32,412 bases of DNA from JAPSGM01 sp036258735 (GTDB lineage Bacteria; Chloroflexota; Limnocylindria; QHBO01), in assembly GCA_036258735.1 (NCBI GenBank), contig DATADC010000084.1:1-32412 (forward strand). The letters run 5' to 3'. Every line of letters starts with the position of its first letter. Position 1 is the stretch's first letter. The translations under genes and the position numbers were made by a program. This document shows, in pieces, positions 14,168 to 21,641 of the stretch. The notes below the pieces were generated by a model that was not told the origin of the DNA, searched no databases, and saw only the letters and a list, made by a program, of their open reading frames with translations.

Positions 14168-16387
14168 TCAGGCCGGGAACAGGCGGCGAAGGCGCCGGTA
14201 TGCCGATGCGGCCGCCCCGCGCCGGCCGCGCAGCCAGTCCTGGTCGGCGCTGGGCGAAGGCGTCCAGGACGACGAGCTGGCCGGCTCCGACAGCGCGGAG
14301 CGTTGCGGCTCGCTGTCGGTGGGTGGCTCCTCCGTTCTCTCGTCGATATCAGGCGGGCGCCCCAGGAAGGCACGGATGGCCTCCACCTCATCGTGAGCCC
14401 AGCTCTCCTCGGTGGCCGTCGGTTCGAGGTCGTCATCGTCGTCCTCGACCGGTGGGCGGGATGCGCCTTCGGGGGCACTGCTGGGTTCTGGCTGCGGCTG
14501 CTCCCGGTCGCGCCAACCGGGTGCGGCGACCTCCAGCTCGGCCGCTTCGAACTCGTCGCCGAACCAGAGCAGCGCCTCTTCATCGGGCGCGCCGGTCGTC
14601 GTGGGCGGCATCCGCGCCGGGGCCGGCGCCGGTCGGTCGGCCGCTGCTGGCGGCGAAGAACCTTCTTCACGGAAGAGCCCGAAGCCAACGTAACTCGAGC
14701 CAGCATTAGAACCGCGATCCTCCTGTGGCCACGGATCACCTGCCGGCTCGTCGAAGGCGTCCTGCACCGCCTCTACGGCTGCCGTCTGGTCCTCGTGGAC
14801 CACGTGCTCGACCTCCGTCGGCGAAGTCGCGTCGTCGGAAGGACCGGCCTCGGCACCACCCTGGTCACTCGCCTGGGCATCAACCTCGGGCTGCTCGAGG
14901 ACAGGCTCCTCGAACGCGTCCTGGATCGCTTCGACGGCGGCCATTTCGTCCTCGCGCGCGACGTGCTGAACCTCCGGCGCTGGCTCGGCCTCCGCCTCGA
15001 CCTCATCTGGCTCGAGTTCGGGCCGGTGTTGGGGCTCGTCCGAATCCTCGCGCTCCCCGATTGGCTCGGGCTGGGCTTCCTGCTCTGAATCGGCAGCCGG
15101 CGTGGCCGCCGCGTCCTCGGGCTCGGCACCGCCTGCCTGCTCGGGTTCGGGTTCCGTCTCGAGAGCCGACGCGGCGGGTTCCGCCACGGGCTCGGGACGT
15201 TCGTCGTCCGCGTCTTCGACCTCCACGGCCTGCTCGGACGCCTCGAGCCACGTGAAGTCCCCGTCCGCGAACCAGTCCGGCTCGACCACATCGGTCGAAT
15301 ACGGGCTCGGCGGGCCAGCCGCCTGGGAGATCGGGGTCGGTTCGTCGCCGAGGGCGTCGGAGTTCACCTCCGGTGACGGCACGGCCGGCTCGTCAGCCAG
15401 GTCCGGCATGGGTGCCGCGAATGCGGCCTGAAGCTCGATATCGGACTCGGGTGGGGGTGGCCCCTCGAGCTCCACCGCTCCTTCGGACGCCTGGACCAGC
15501 CCTGCGCCCGGCTCGGTCTCGGCCAGCGCCGGATCGGCGCCGCCGGCGTCCGACTCGCGGACTTCGCGCGCCAGGGCTGCCAGCGCTTCGGCGGCCTCGC
15601 GCGCGCCCGGCAGATCGGCCAGCGCCGGGTCCTCTGCGCGTGCCAGCGCGTCAGCCAGGCCGGCAAGCGCTGCGCGGCGGCCCGTGAGGCGTCGCCTGGG
15701 TGCATCCGCGGGGGCGGCAGGCCCAAGGTGAACATCCTCCTCGGCAGCCAGCTCATCCCCCGGTGCGCCGTCGGGGTGCAGCGGGGGCGGCGGTTGGCGC
15801 GGCGGTTCGACCTCTGGCTCCACGTGTGGCGGGGCCTCCCGCGAGCCCTGCGCCGGAGTCTCGGGAACGCTTGGCGCCTCGGCATGAGGCGGTTCAGCCG
15901 GCGCGGGTTCACGCGGCGACTCTGCCCGCTCGCGAGGCGGTCCCTCGCGATCGGGCTCGCGGTCCGACGCCCGCTCCGGCATCTCCCAAGCCACCGTGGA
16001 GGCCGCTCGCAAGGGGAGGCGCATGTCCATCCGCGCCTCGAGCAGCTCCACCCGACCGCGCAGTGCCGCGACCTCTCCCCGGGCCTCGCCGAGCGCCAGC
16101 AGCGCCTGCCCGTAGCGCTCGGTCAGGCTGCGGAATTCGGTCAGCAGCTCGCGGAACGGGCTGGCCTCCACCCGAGCGCCACCGTCGCCTCGGTCACCGT
16201 CAGCAGAACGTGGCGCTTCGTCGCGCGCCAGCTCCGCCGGAGAAGTCGCGGGCGGCCGCAGGAAGACGCGCACGTCAGTGCTGCCCTCGGCCGCACCAAA
16301 TAGCACGCCCCGGGCGATCAGCTCCCAGACGCGCGCCTGCGGGATGCCAAGGACTTCAGCCGCCTGTTCGACGGTGTAGCCGTCCAT
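14168..16387 (-). CDS. Large acidic, low-complexity protein with N-terminal HTH
   Basis: 739 residues, not assigned to a family. Residues 1-45 form a MerR/excisionase-like helix-turn-helix (YTVEQAAEVLGIPQARVWEL). About 70-118 is a probable coiled coil (FRELLTEFRSLTERYGQALL, then GEVAALRGRVELLEARM). About 130-690 is rich in Glu, Ala, Pro and Asp and looks disordered, but contains a 25-residue motif twice (472-496 and 525-549; HVxxEDxxAAVEAxQDAFxEP) and short aromatic-acidic motifs (PDWFADGDFTWLEA, EALLWFGDEFEAAELEV, SWAHDEVEAIRAFLG). The last ~22 residues are strongly basic (WLRGRRGAAASAYRRLRRLF). The ATG at 16387 is chosen because the HTH begins there; upstream codons lie in the intergenic repeat. 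A DNA-binding scaffold or chromosome-organising role is inference. Confidence 0.75.
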   Translation of the reverse strand: MDGYTVEQAAEVLGIPQARVWELIARGVLFGAAEGSTDVRVFLRPPATSPAELARDEAPRSADGDRGDGGARVEASPFRELLTEFRSLTERYGQALLALGEARGEVAALRGRVELLEARMDMRLPLRAASTVAWEMPERASDREPDREGPPRERAESPREPAPAEPPHAEAPSVPETPAQGSREAPPHVEPEVEPPRQPPPPLHPDGAPGDELAAEEDVHLGPAAPADAPRRRLTGRRAALAGLADALARAEDPALADLPGAREAAEALAALAREVRESDAGGADPALAETEPGAGLVQASEGAVELEGPPPPESDIELQAAFAAPMPDLADEPAVPSPEVNSDALGDEPTPISQAAGPPSPYSTDVVEPDWFADGDFTWLEASEQAVEVEDADDERPEPVAEPAASALETEPEPEQAGGAEPEDAAATPAADSEQEAQPEPIGEREDSDEPQHRPELEPDEVEAEAEPAPEVQHVAREDEMAAVEAIQDAFEEPVLEQPEVDAQASDQGGAEAGPSDDATSPTEVEHVVHEDQTAAVEAVQDAFDEPAGDPWPQEDRGSNAGSSYVGFGLFREEGSSPPAAADRPAPAPARMPPTTTGAPDEEALLWFGDEFEAAELEVAAPGWRDREQPQPEPSSAPEGASRPPVEDDDDDLEPTATEESWAHDEVEAIRAFLGRPPDIDERTEEPPTDSEPQRSALSEPASSSSWTPSPSADQDWLRGRRGAAASAYRRLRRLFPA
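14741..14815 (-). repeat. Second copy of 25-residue internal repeat
   Basis: Encodes the HVVHEDQTAAVEAVQDAF copy (residues 525-549) of the motif found 159 bases (53 codons) upstream in the same gene. The two copies keep most acidic and hydrophobic positions. Confidence 0.7.
14900..14974 (-). repeat. First copy of 25-residue internal repeat
   Basis: Encodes the HVAREDEMAAVEAIQDAF copy (residues 472-496) within the acidic HTH protein. Confidence 0.7.
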
Positions 16388-16398
16388 TCGGGTCCGAT

Positions 16399-16404
16399 AG
16401 CGTA
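16399..16404 (-). promoter_or_regulatory. Possible -10 element of the acidic HTH protein gene
   Basis: TACGCT on the minus strand ends 11 bases before the ATG at 16387; the same hexamer precedes the LigD-type polymerase gene. No clear Shine-Dalgarno is present. Confidence 0.35.
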
Positions 16405-16455
16405 CCCCGTGCTGTCGAGATCGGCAGCGGTGTCCGGGCTCAGCTCGCCATGCAC

Positions 16456-16606
16456 TCCGTGGCGCTGGGCGCAACGCACGTGGCGGGAGCGCGGGCTCGT
16501 GCGGGATCCGTGTCGCTCGGCGCAATGCACGCCGCAGGAGCGGCCGTTCCTGCGGCATCCGTGTCGCTGAGCGCAACGCAGGGCGTAGGACCCCGGTCCC
16601 GCGCGA
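16456..16606. repeat. Three-copy 51 bp intergenic tandem repeat with variable hairpins
   Basis: Units start at 16456, 16507 and 16558 (the last is 49 bases). Each opens with a conserved ~25-base half, consensus TCCGTGTCGCTGNGCGCAAC followed by GCA. The second half varies in sequence but can pair in each copy: GAGC/GCTC inside GCAC/GTGC in unit 1, nine bases GCCGCAGGA/TCCTGCGGC in unit 2, and GGACC/GGTCC in unit 3. The array fills most of the gap between the divergent acidic-protein and glgP genes. The frame stays open through it because the unit is 17 codons, but it lies outside both genes. Function unknown. Confidence 0.75.
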
Positions 16607-16632
16607 TCCGCCCCGCGCCAGCGACCATCGAG

Positions 16633-16638
16633 TAGCAT
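16633..16638 (+). promoter_or_regulatory. -10 element of glgP (leaderless type)
   Basis: TAGCAT ends ten bases before the glgP ATG. It is identical to the hexamer upstream of ctaC. Confidence 0.45.
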
Positions 16639-16648
16639 CGGGCGATCC

Positions 16649-18829
16649 ATGACGACCTCCCTGCGTGTCCCGACGCTCGCCGCACACGACGTTCGGCTGC
16701 CGCCTGAGCTCGAGGGGCTGAGGGATTTGGCCTACAACCTGTGGTGGAGCTGGACCCCGCGGGCGGGTTCGCTCTTCTCACGCGTCAATGGCCTGGCGTG
16801 GGCCCGCTACCGCAACCCCATTCCGGTCCTGGCCTCGGTCCACGCGGGACGCTGGGCCGAGCTGGCGGCTGACGAGGACTTCGTGGTCGACGCCAGCCGG
16901 CTGCTGGACGAGTTCAACCGCTACATGGACAACGGCGCCGACTCGGACTATGGCCGCCAGGCGAAGGCCGATGCGTCCCAGCAGCTGCCCGGCACGGTCG
17001 CCTACTTCTGCGCCGAGTACGGGATCCACGAGTCGATGCAGATCTACTCCGGCGGCCTGGGCGTGCTGGCAGGCGACCACCTCAAGTCGGCGTCCGATGC
17101 GGCCCTGCCCTTCGTCGGAGTCGGCCTCCTATACCGCCGCGGCTACTTCCGCCAGCAGATCGACGCCGATGGGCACCAGGAGCACGCGCAGCCGGACCTG
17201 GACCCCGCACAGCTCCCGCTGCGCCGGGCGCGAGGGCCGCACGGCGAGGCGCTGGAAGTTGCCATCGACTTTCCGGATCGCCAGGTGCGGGCCGCCGTGT
17301 GGGTCGCCCAGGTCGGCCGTGTCCCACTGCTGCTGCTCGACACCGACATTCCCACCAACGACCCTGCGGATCGCCCGATCACGCACATCCTCTACGTCCG
17401 CGGCCGGGAGATGAGGCTGTGCCAGGAGATGGTCTTGGGCATCGGCGGGGTGCGAGCGCTGCGGGCGCTCGGAATCGAGCCTGCCGCGTGGCATCTCAAC
17501 GAGGGCCACTCTGCCTTCCTGCTGCTTGAGCGCGCGCGGGAGCTCGTGGCGGAGGATCGGGCGCTGGCACCGCTCGAGGCGCTGCGCCGCGTGGGCCGCA
17601 ACTCCGTCTTCACCATCCACACCCCGGTGCCCGCAGGCAACGAGGTGTTCGAGCGCACACTGGTCGCCAAGAACCTGGAGCCGCTGCTCGCCGGCATGCG
17701 ACTGCCGGCAGGCGACCTCATGGAGCTGGGACGCGGGCACACCGATGACCCCGATGCGGGGTTCGACATGACGGCCTTCGTGCTCCGCCACGCCGGCAAC
17801 GCGAACGCCGTCAGTCGCCTGCACAGCGTCACGGCCAGCGACACGTGGCAGGAGATCGCCGGCCACCCCATCCAGGCGGTCACGAACGGCGTGCACGTCT
17901 CGACCTGGCTGGGACGGCCGATCCGCCGCCTCTACGAGCGCGCGATGGGGCTGTCGCTGGGGACCGACCTCGCGAACCCGGAGCTGGTGGACCGCCTCGA
18001 ACAGATCCCCGAGGCCGATATCTGGGCGGCGCACCTCCAGCAGAAGCGCGAGTTCATGAAGTTCGCCGAGGGACGGCTGGCTCGCCAGTTCGCCCGCCAC
18101 GGCGAGTCGCCCGACGCCCTGCGCCAGGTTGACGACGCCCTCGACCCTGCCTCGCTCACCATCGGCTTCGCTCGGCGGTTCGCGACCTACAAGCGAGCCG
18201 ACCTGCTCTTCCGGGACGAGGAGCGACTGGCACGGCTGCTGTCCGACGAGGATCGGCCGGTCCAGGTCGTGATGGCCGGCAAGGCGCACCCCGCCGACCG
18301 CCCCGGGCAGCAGGTCATCGAGCGCATCTTCCAGCTCTCGCGCTCGGAGCGCCTTCGCGGCCGGGTGTTCATCCTGGAGGACTACGACATGCGCATCGCG
18401 CGGTTCCTGGTGGCCGGGGTGGACGTGTGGCTGAACAACCCGCGCCGGCCGATGGAGGCGTCGGGAACATCAGGCATGAAGGCGGCGCTCAACGGCGTTC
18501 CCTCGGTCAGCATCCTCGACGGCTGGTGGGACGAGGGCTACAACGGGGGCAACGGCTGGGCGATCGGCGAGCGGGAATCCGCCGGGGACGATGTCGCCCA
18601 GGACGACCGTGATGCCGACGCGCTGTATCGGTTGCTGGAGGAGGAGATCGTGCCGCGCTTCTTCGCCGTGGACGCCGAGGGTGTGCCGCGCGACTGGGTC
18701 CACACCATGCGGGCGTCCATCCTCGCCTCGTTGTGGCAGTTCAGCAGCGCGCGCATGCTGCGCGACTACGTGACGCAGCTCTACCTGCCCGCCGTGCGCG
18801 CCTGGCAGCCGGCGGCGGCATCCGCCTAG
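16649..18829 (+). CDS. glgP: Alpha-glucan (glycogen/maltodextrin) phosphorylase
   Basis: PLP enzyme releasing glucose 1-phosphate from alpha-1,4-glucan ends. The 726-residue protein begins with the DUF3417-type N-terminus (ELEGLRDLAYNLWWSWTPRA). It continues with FCAEYGIHESMQIYSGGLGV, AWHLNEGHSAFLLLERAREL, FTIHTPVPAGNEVF, QAVTNGVHVSTW and TIGFARRFATYKRADLLF. The PLP lysine is about K611 in EASGTSGMKAALNG, followed by ILDGWWDEGYNGGNGWAIGE. This matches the short GT35 subgroup (mycobacterial GlgP, archaeal enzymes) rather than the ~820-residue MalP/GlgP. It is monocistronic, convergent with the M23 peptidase gene 15 bases downstream. Confidence 0.95.
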   Translation: MTTSLRVPTLAAHDVRLPPELEGLRDLAYNLWWSWTPRAGSLFSRVNGLAWARYRNPIPVLASVHAGRWAELAADEDFVVDASRLLDEFNRYMDNGADSDYGRQAKADASQQLPGTVAYFCAEYGIHESMQIYSGGLGVLAGDHLKSASDAALPFVGVGLLYRRGYFRQQIDADGHQEHAQPDLDPAQLPLRRARGPHGEALEVAIDFPDRQVRAAVWVAQVGRVPLLLLDTDIPTNDPADRPITHILYVRGREMRLCQEMVLGIGGVRALRALGIEPAAWHLNEGHSAFLLLERARELVAEDRALAPLEALRRVGRNSVFTIHTPVPAGNEVFERTLVAKNLEPLLAGMRLPAGDLMELGRGHTDDPDAGFDMTAFVLRHAGNANAVSRLHSVTASDTWQEIAGHPIQAVTNGVHVSTWLGRPIRRLYERAMGLSLGTDLANPELVDRLEQIPEADIWAAHLQQKREFMKFAEGRLARQFARHGESPDALRQVDDALDPASLTIGFARRFATYKRADLLFRDEERLARLLSDEDRPVQVVMAGKAHPADRPGQQVIERIFQLSRSERLRGRVFILEDYDMRIARFLVAGVDVWLNNPRRPMEASGTSGMKAALNGVPSVSILDGWWDEGYNGGNGWAIGERESAGDDVAQDDRDADALYRLLEEEIVPRFFAVDAEGVPRDWVHTMRASILASLWQFSSARMLRDYVTQLYLPAVRAWQPAAASA

Positions 18830-18844
18830 AGCACACGCCGGCGA

Positions 18845-20281
18845 CTAGGGCAGGTAGGCCCTTGGGTTCTCCCAGATCCCCTGGTCGTTGACCGCGAAGT
18901 GCAGGTGGCAGCCGGTCGAGAAGCCGGTGTTGCCCTCGTAGCCGACCACCTGCCCGCCGTCCACCACCTGGCCCGGCCTCACGACGACCTGTGGCAGAAG
19001 ATGCCAGTACCAGGTCTGGATGCCGTCGCCATGGTCGAGCACCACGCCGTAGCCGCTGTCGTAGGGGTAGAGCGGCTGGCCCGATGCCAGCACCACGCCG
19101 GCCTTGGCGGCCGTGACCGGCGCGCCACAGCCCATGGCCATGTCGATCCCGCCGTGGAAGTGCGGGTAGTACGTCCCGCCGTAGGTGTACGGCGGCTCCA
19201 GCGCGAAGCTGGTCGGGCCCCATTCCTGGGTGATCCTCGGCCCCGCCTGCGGCCAGCGGAAGCCTCCCGCGGACATCGCCGGCGGCGGTGGGCTCTCGAC
19301 CGCGCGCTCAGCCGCGCGCTCAGCCGCAGCGCGCCGTCGCGCCTCCTCGGCTGCCTGCCGCCGGGCCTCGGCCGCAGCTCGCCGTCGCGCCTCCTCGAGG
19401 GCGGCCTGCTCGGCGACCAGTCGCTGCACCAGGTCCTGCGCCGCCGCGAACGCACGCTCGTTGGCGGCGATCTCCTCCTGGACGTCCTCCTTTGCCGCGA
19501 GCGCGGCGTTGAGCGCGGCCTCCTGCTCCGCCTCCTTCTCGACAGCGGCGGCCTTGAGCTCCGCGGTTCGCTCCTCAAGGTCGGCGAGCTGGGCTTCGCG
19601 CTCGCTGAGGAGCGCCTCCTCCTCCGCTGCCGCGGTGCGCGCCTCCTCGGCGGCCAGCAGGCCGTCGCGCAGCGTCCGGCGCTTCACGCGCAGCTCGGAA
19701 CGGATGGTGCGGATCTCGTCCGCCAGGGCCCTGTCCTGCTCGGAGATCGTCAGCAGGTAGCCCACCTGGCTGGTGGCGGCGTCCAGCGAATCGGCGCTGA
19801 TGATGACCTCCAACAGGGAGGTCTGGGTGTTGTGGTAGGCGGCGCGCAGGTGGTCCTGGAGCAGCGCCTCGCGGGCGGCGAGCTCGCGATTCTGCGTCTC
19901 GATGTCCGCGGCCACGATGGCCAGCTGCCGATCCAGCTCGGCGATCTCGGCGTGGAGCTGGTCCAGGTGAGCGCGGATGTCGGCCACCTGCTGCCGGACC
20001 TCGCCCAGCAGGACGACGACCCGCTCGTACTCCGCGGTGACCTGCGCCAGCTCGGCCTCGGCGGCGTCCAGCCGACCGGCAAGCGTCGCGGCGCTCGCCC
20101 GCAACGAGTCCAGGCGGGCACGCTGATTCGCCAGCTGGCGATCGATGGCGGCCTGCTGGGCTCGTGCCTCTGAGATGGGGTCCGCGGCCAGGGCCAGGTC
20201 GCGGGGGGAACTGCTGACGAAGCTGCCCGCGAGCGTCACCAGGGCTAACAGGGTGACGACCGCGCGCGCTCGTCGCGTCAT
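18845..20281 (-). CDS. Secreted M23 peptidase with coiled coil (EnvC/murein hydrolase activator-like)
   Basis: 478 residues. An N-terminal signal peptide (MTRRARAVVTLLALVTLAGS) leads into a long coiled coil (about 35-325) rich in Ala, Glu and Arg. A short PPPP linker follows, then the LytM domain (about 335-478). Zinc ligands are His376 and Asp380 (HFHGGIDMA) and His461 (CHLHF), with catalytic His427 (WYWHLL), so the site looks intact and the protein may itself cut peptidoglycan cross-bridges rather than only activate amidases. The architecture is that of EnvC/PcsB-like division or remodelling proteins. It acts outside the membrane. No partner amidase is adjacent. The 180-base upstream gap has no clear promoter. 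Confidence 0.9.
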   Translation of the reverse strand: MTRRARAVVTLLALVTLAGSFVSSSPRDLALAADPISEARAQQAAIDRQLANQRARLDSLRASAATLAGRLDAAEAELAQVTAEYERVVVLLGEVRQQVADIRAHLDQLHAEIAELDRQLAIVAADIETQNRELAAREALLQDHLRAAYHNTQTSLLEVIISADSLDAATSQVGYLLTISEQDRALADEIRTIRSELRVKRRTLRDGLLAAEEARTAAAEEEALLSEREAQLADLEERTAELKAAAVEKEAEQEAALNAALAAKEDVQEEIAANERAFAAAQDLVQRLVAEQAALEEARRRAAAEARRQAAEEARRRAAAERAAERAVESPPPPAMSAGGFRWPQAGPRITQEWGPTSFALEPPYTYGGTYYPHFHGGIDMAMGCGAPVTAAKAGVVLASGQPLYPYDSGYGVVLDHGDGIQTWYWHLLPQVVVRPGQVVDGGQVVGYEGNTGFSTGCHLHFAVNDQGIWENPRAYLP

Positions 20282-20432
20282 GTATGCCGTTTACCGATGA
20301 TCTGCAACGGAGTGCCCAACCTTCTCCTGCGAGGTCTCGGATCGTCATCCTACCCCGCGCGACGGGGCCGATGACGCGCCCGAATGTACTACACCGTAGG
20401 ACCCACATGCCATCGCGCGCGGCGACGCGGCC

Positions 20433-20453
20433 CTTCGCCGGGCTCAGGCGAAG
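20433..20453 (-). terminator. Hairpin downstream of the YihY gene
   Basis: Perfect seven-base stem CTTCGCC / GGCGAAG with a seven-base loop, nine bases past the YihY stop. No T-run follows, so termination is uncertain. The rest of the gap (20282-20432) holds no other feature that I can support. Confidence 0.35.
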
Positions 20454-20461
20454 TCCTGCAG

Positions 20462-21580
20462 CTACGTTCGCCTGCCGCGTCCCGACAGCCAGCGCACCAC
20501 GGCGGCAGCGACCGTGGCGCCGATGGTCATGGCCCAGGCGGGCAGCGCACGGCGGTCGACCGCCCGCACCGGCTCGGAGGGCGCAACTCGAGCCGGCCCG
20601 GCCGATGTCGGCGTGACCGATGTCGGCGTGACCGATGTCGGCGTGGCGGGACCGCGCGGGGCCGCCGGTGCGACTGGTGGCGCGTCAGCGAAGGCCGGCT
20701 GTGGGAGCGGCTCGCGCGAATCGATGACGCTGGCGCGCGCCACCTCGGCCCCGAGCAGGACGATCACGCTGGCGAAGTACAGGAAGACCAGGAGCGAGAT
20801 CGCCGCCGATATCGGCCCGAAGGCGCTCTCGTAGTTCGCGACGTTGGTCGTGTACCAGGTGAACCCGAAACGCAGGATGGTCCACAGCACGGTGGCCACC
20901 ACGGCGCCCGGCCAAACCTCGCCCAGCGTGACCGGGCGGTTGGGCACGATCCGGTACACGGCCAGGAACGCGAAGAAGATCAGCACGATGGGCGTCACGA
21001 ACCCGAACAGCCACAGCGCGGTGCCGCCGCCCGGCACTCGGGCGACGACGTCGGATGCCGCCTGCTGCAGGATGCCGGTCACGATCCCGATCGCGATGGA
21101 CCCCACGCCCAGCAGCCCGGTCAGGGCCATGAGGGCCAGGCCGATCAGCTTGTCCTGGACGAAGCCGCGCGGGCGCGCCGACACGAACGCGCGCGCGATC
21201 CCCTGGTTCAGCGCCGAGAAGAGGCCCAGGGCGCCCCACAGCAGGAAGGCGCCGCTGACCAGCCCGATGCCGCCGCGCGAGGCGATCACCCCGTCGATGA
21301 CCGCGGCGATGGTGTCGGTCTCCAGCGGCGTGCCGGCCTGGAGCTGTTCGATGACGAAGCGCCGGGCCTCGCCCTCTCCCAGGAAGAGGCTCATCACCAC
21401 CACGCCCAGCACCAGCAGCTGAAAGACCGACAGGATGGAGAAGTAGGCCATGCTGCCCGCGTTGTGCAGCGCCTCGTGCTCCATGAAGCCGCCCACCGCG
21501 CGGCGGCCGATGCGGGTCCATCGGTGCCGGATCAGCCAGGCATCGACGTCGTGGAGCGTGCGCTTGAGTCGGTCCACCAT
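20462..21580 (-). CDS. YihY/BrkB-family inner-membrane protein
   Basis: 372-residue polytopic protein with six hydrophobic helices between about residues 40 and 290. Family signatures include GSMAYFSILSVFQLLVLGVV, LWGALGLFSALNQGIARAF, VYRIVPNRPVTLGEVWPGAV and SLLVFLYFASVIVLLGAEVA. The family is found widely, once annotated RNase BN in error; its function is uncertain. A Pro/Ala/Thr-rich tail (about 295-350) carries three TPTSV repeats and is followed by a final hydrophobic stretch and a basic end (WLSGRGRRT), so the C-terminus may have a seventh helix. The ATG at 21580 has GGAGG nine bases upstream. Confidence 0.88.
   Translation of the reverse strand: MVDRLKRTLHDVDAWLIRHRWTRIGRRAVGGFMEHEALHNAGSMAYFSILSVFQLLVLGVVVMSLFLGEGEARRFVIEQLQAGTPLETDTIAAVIDGVIASRGGIGLVSGAFLLWGALGLFSALNQGIARAFVSARPRGFVQDKLIGLALMALTGLLGVGSIAIGIVTGILQQAASDVVARVPGGGTALWLFGFVTPIVLIFFAFLAVYRIVPNRPVTLGEVWPGAVVATVLWTILRFGFTWYTTNVANYESAFGPISAAISLLVFLYFASVIVLLGAEVARASVIDSREPLPQPAFADAPPVAPAAPRGPATPTSVTPTSVTPTSAGPARVAPSEPVRAVDRRALPAWAMTIGATVAAAVVRWLSGRGRRT
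20604..20648 (-). repeat. Three 15-bp tandem repeats within the YihY gene tail
   Basis: Three near-identical 15-base units (plus-strand GATGTCGGCGTGACC, the last ending GGCG) encode the TPTSV repeats. The units are in frame, so copy number can change without breaking the gene. Confidence 0.8.
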
Positions 21581-21589
21581 CGGTCAGTG

Positions 21590-21594
21590 CCTCC
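21590..21594 (-). promoter_or_regulatory. Shine-Dalgarno of the YihY gene
   Basis: GGAGG on the minus strand, nine bases before the ATG at 21580. Confidence 0.5.
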
Positions 21595-21629
21595 GCAATC
21601 GACGTGCCGCCGCGATTGCGGCCAGAGGC

Positions 21630-21635
21630 TACGCT
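21630..21635 (+). promoter_or_regulatory. -10 element of the LigD-type polymerase gene (leaderless type)
   Basis: TACGCT ends six bases before the ATG at 21642; no Shine-Dalgarno intervenes. It lies in the 61-base gap with the divergent YihY gene. Confidence 0.45.
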
Positions 21636-21641
21636 GCCAGC

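Noticed and set aside
14303..15088. Long Leu-rich plus-strand reading frame
   Set aside because: It is the antisense shadow of the Glu/Asp-rich region of the acidic HTH protein; Glu codons read backwards give Leu codons.
16456..16606. CRISPR array
   Set aside because: Only three units, no invariant repeat flanking unique spacers of equal length, and the variable half forms hairpins; no cas genes nearby.
16388..16687. N-terminal extension of the acidic HTH protein
   Set aside because: The open frame upstream of 16387 is the Arg-rich reading of the 51-bp repeat and overlaps the glgP start; the HTH begins at 16387.
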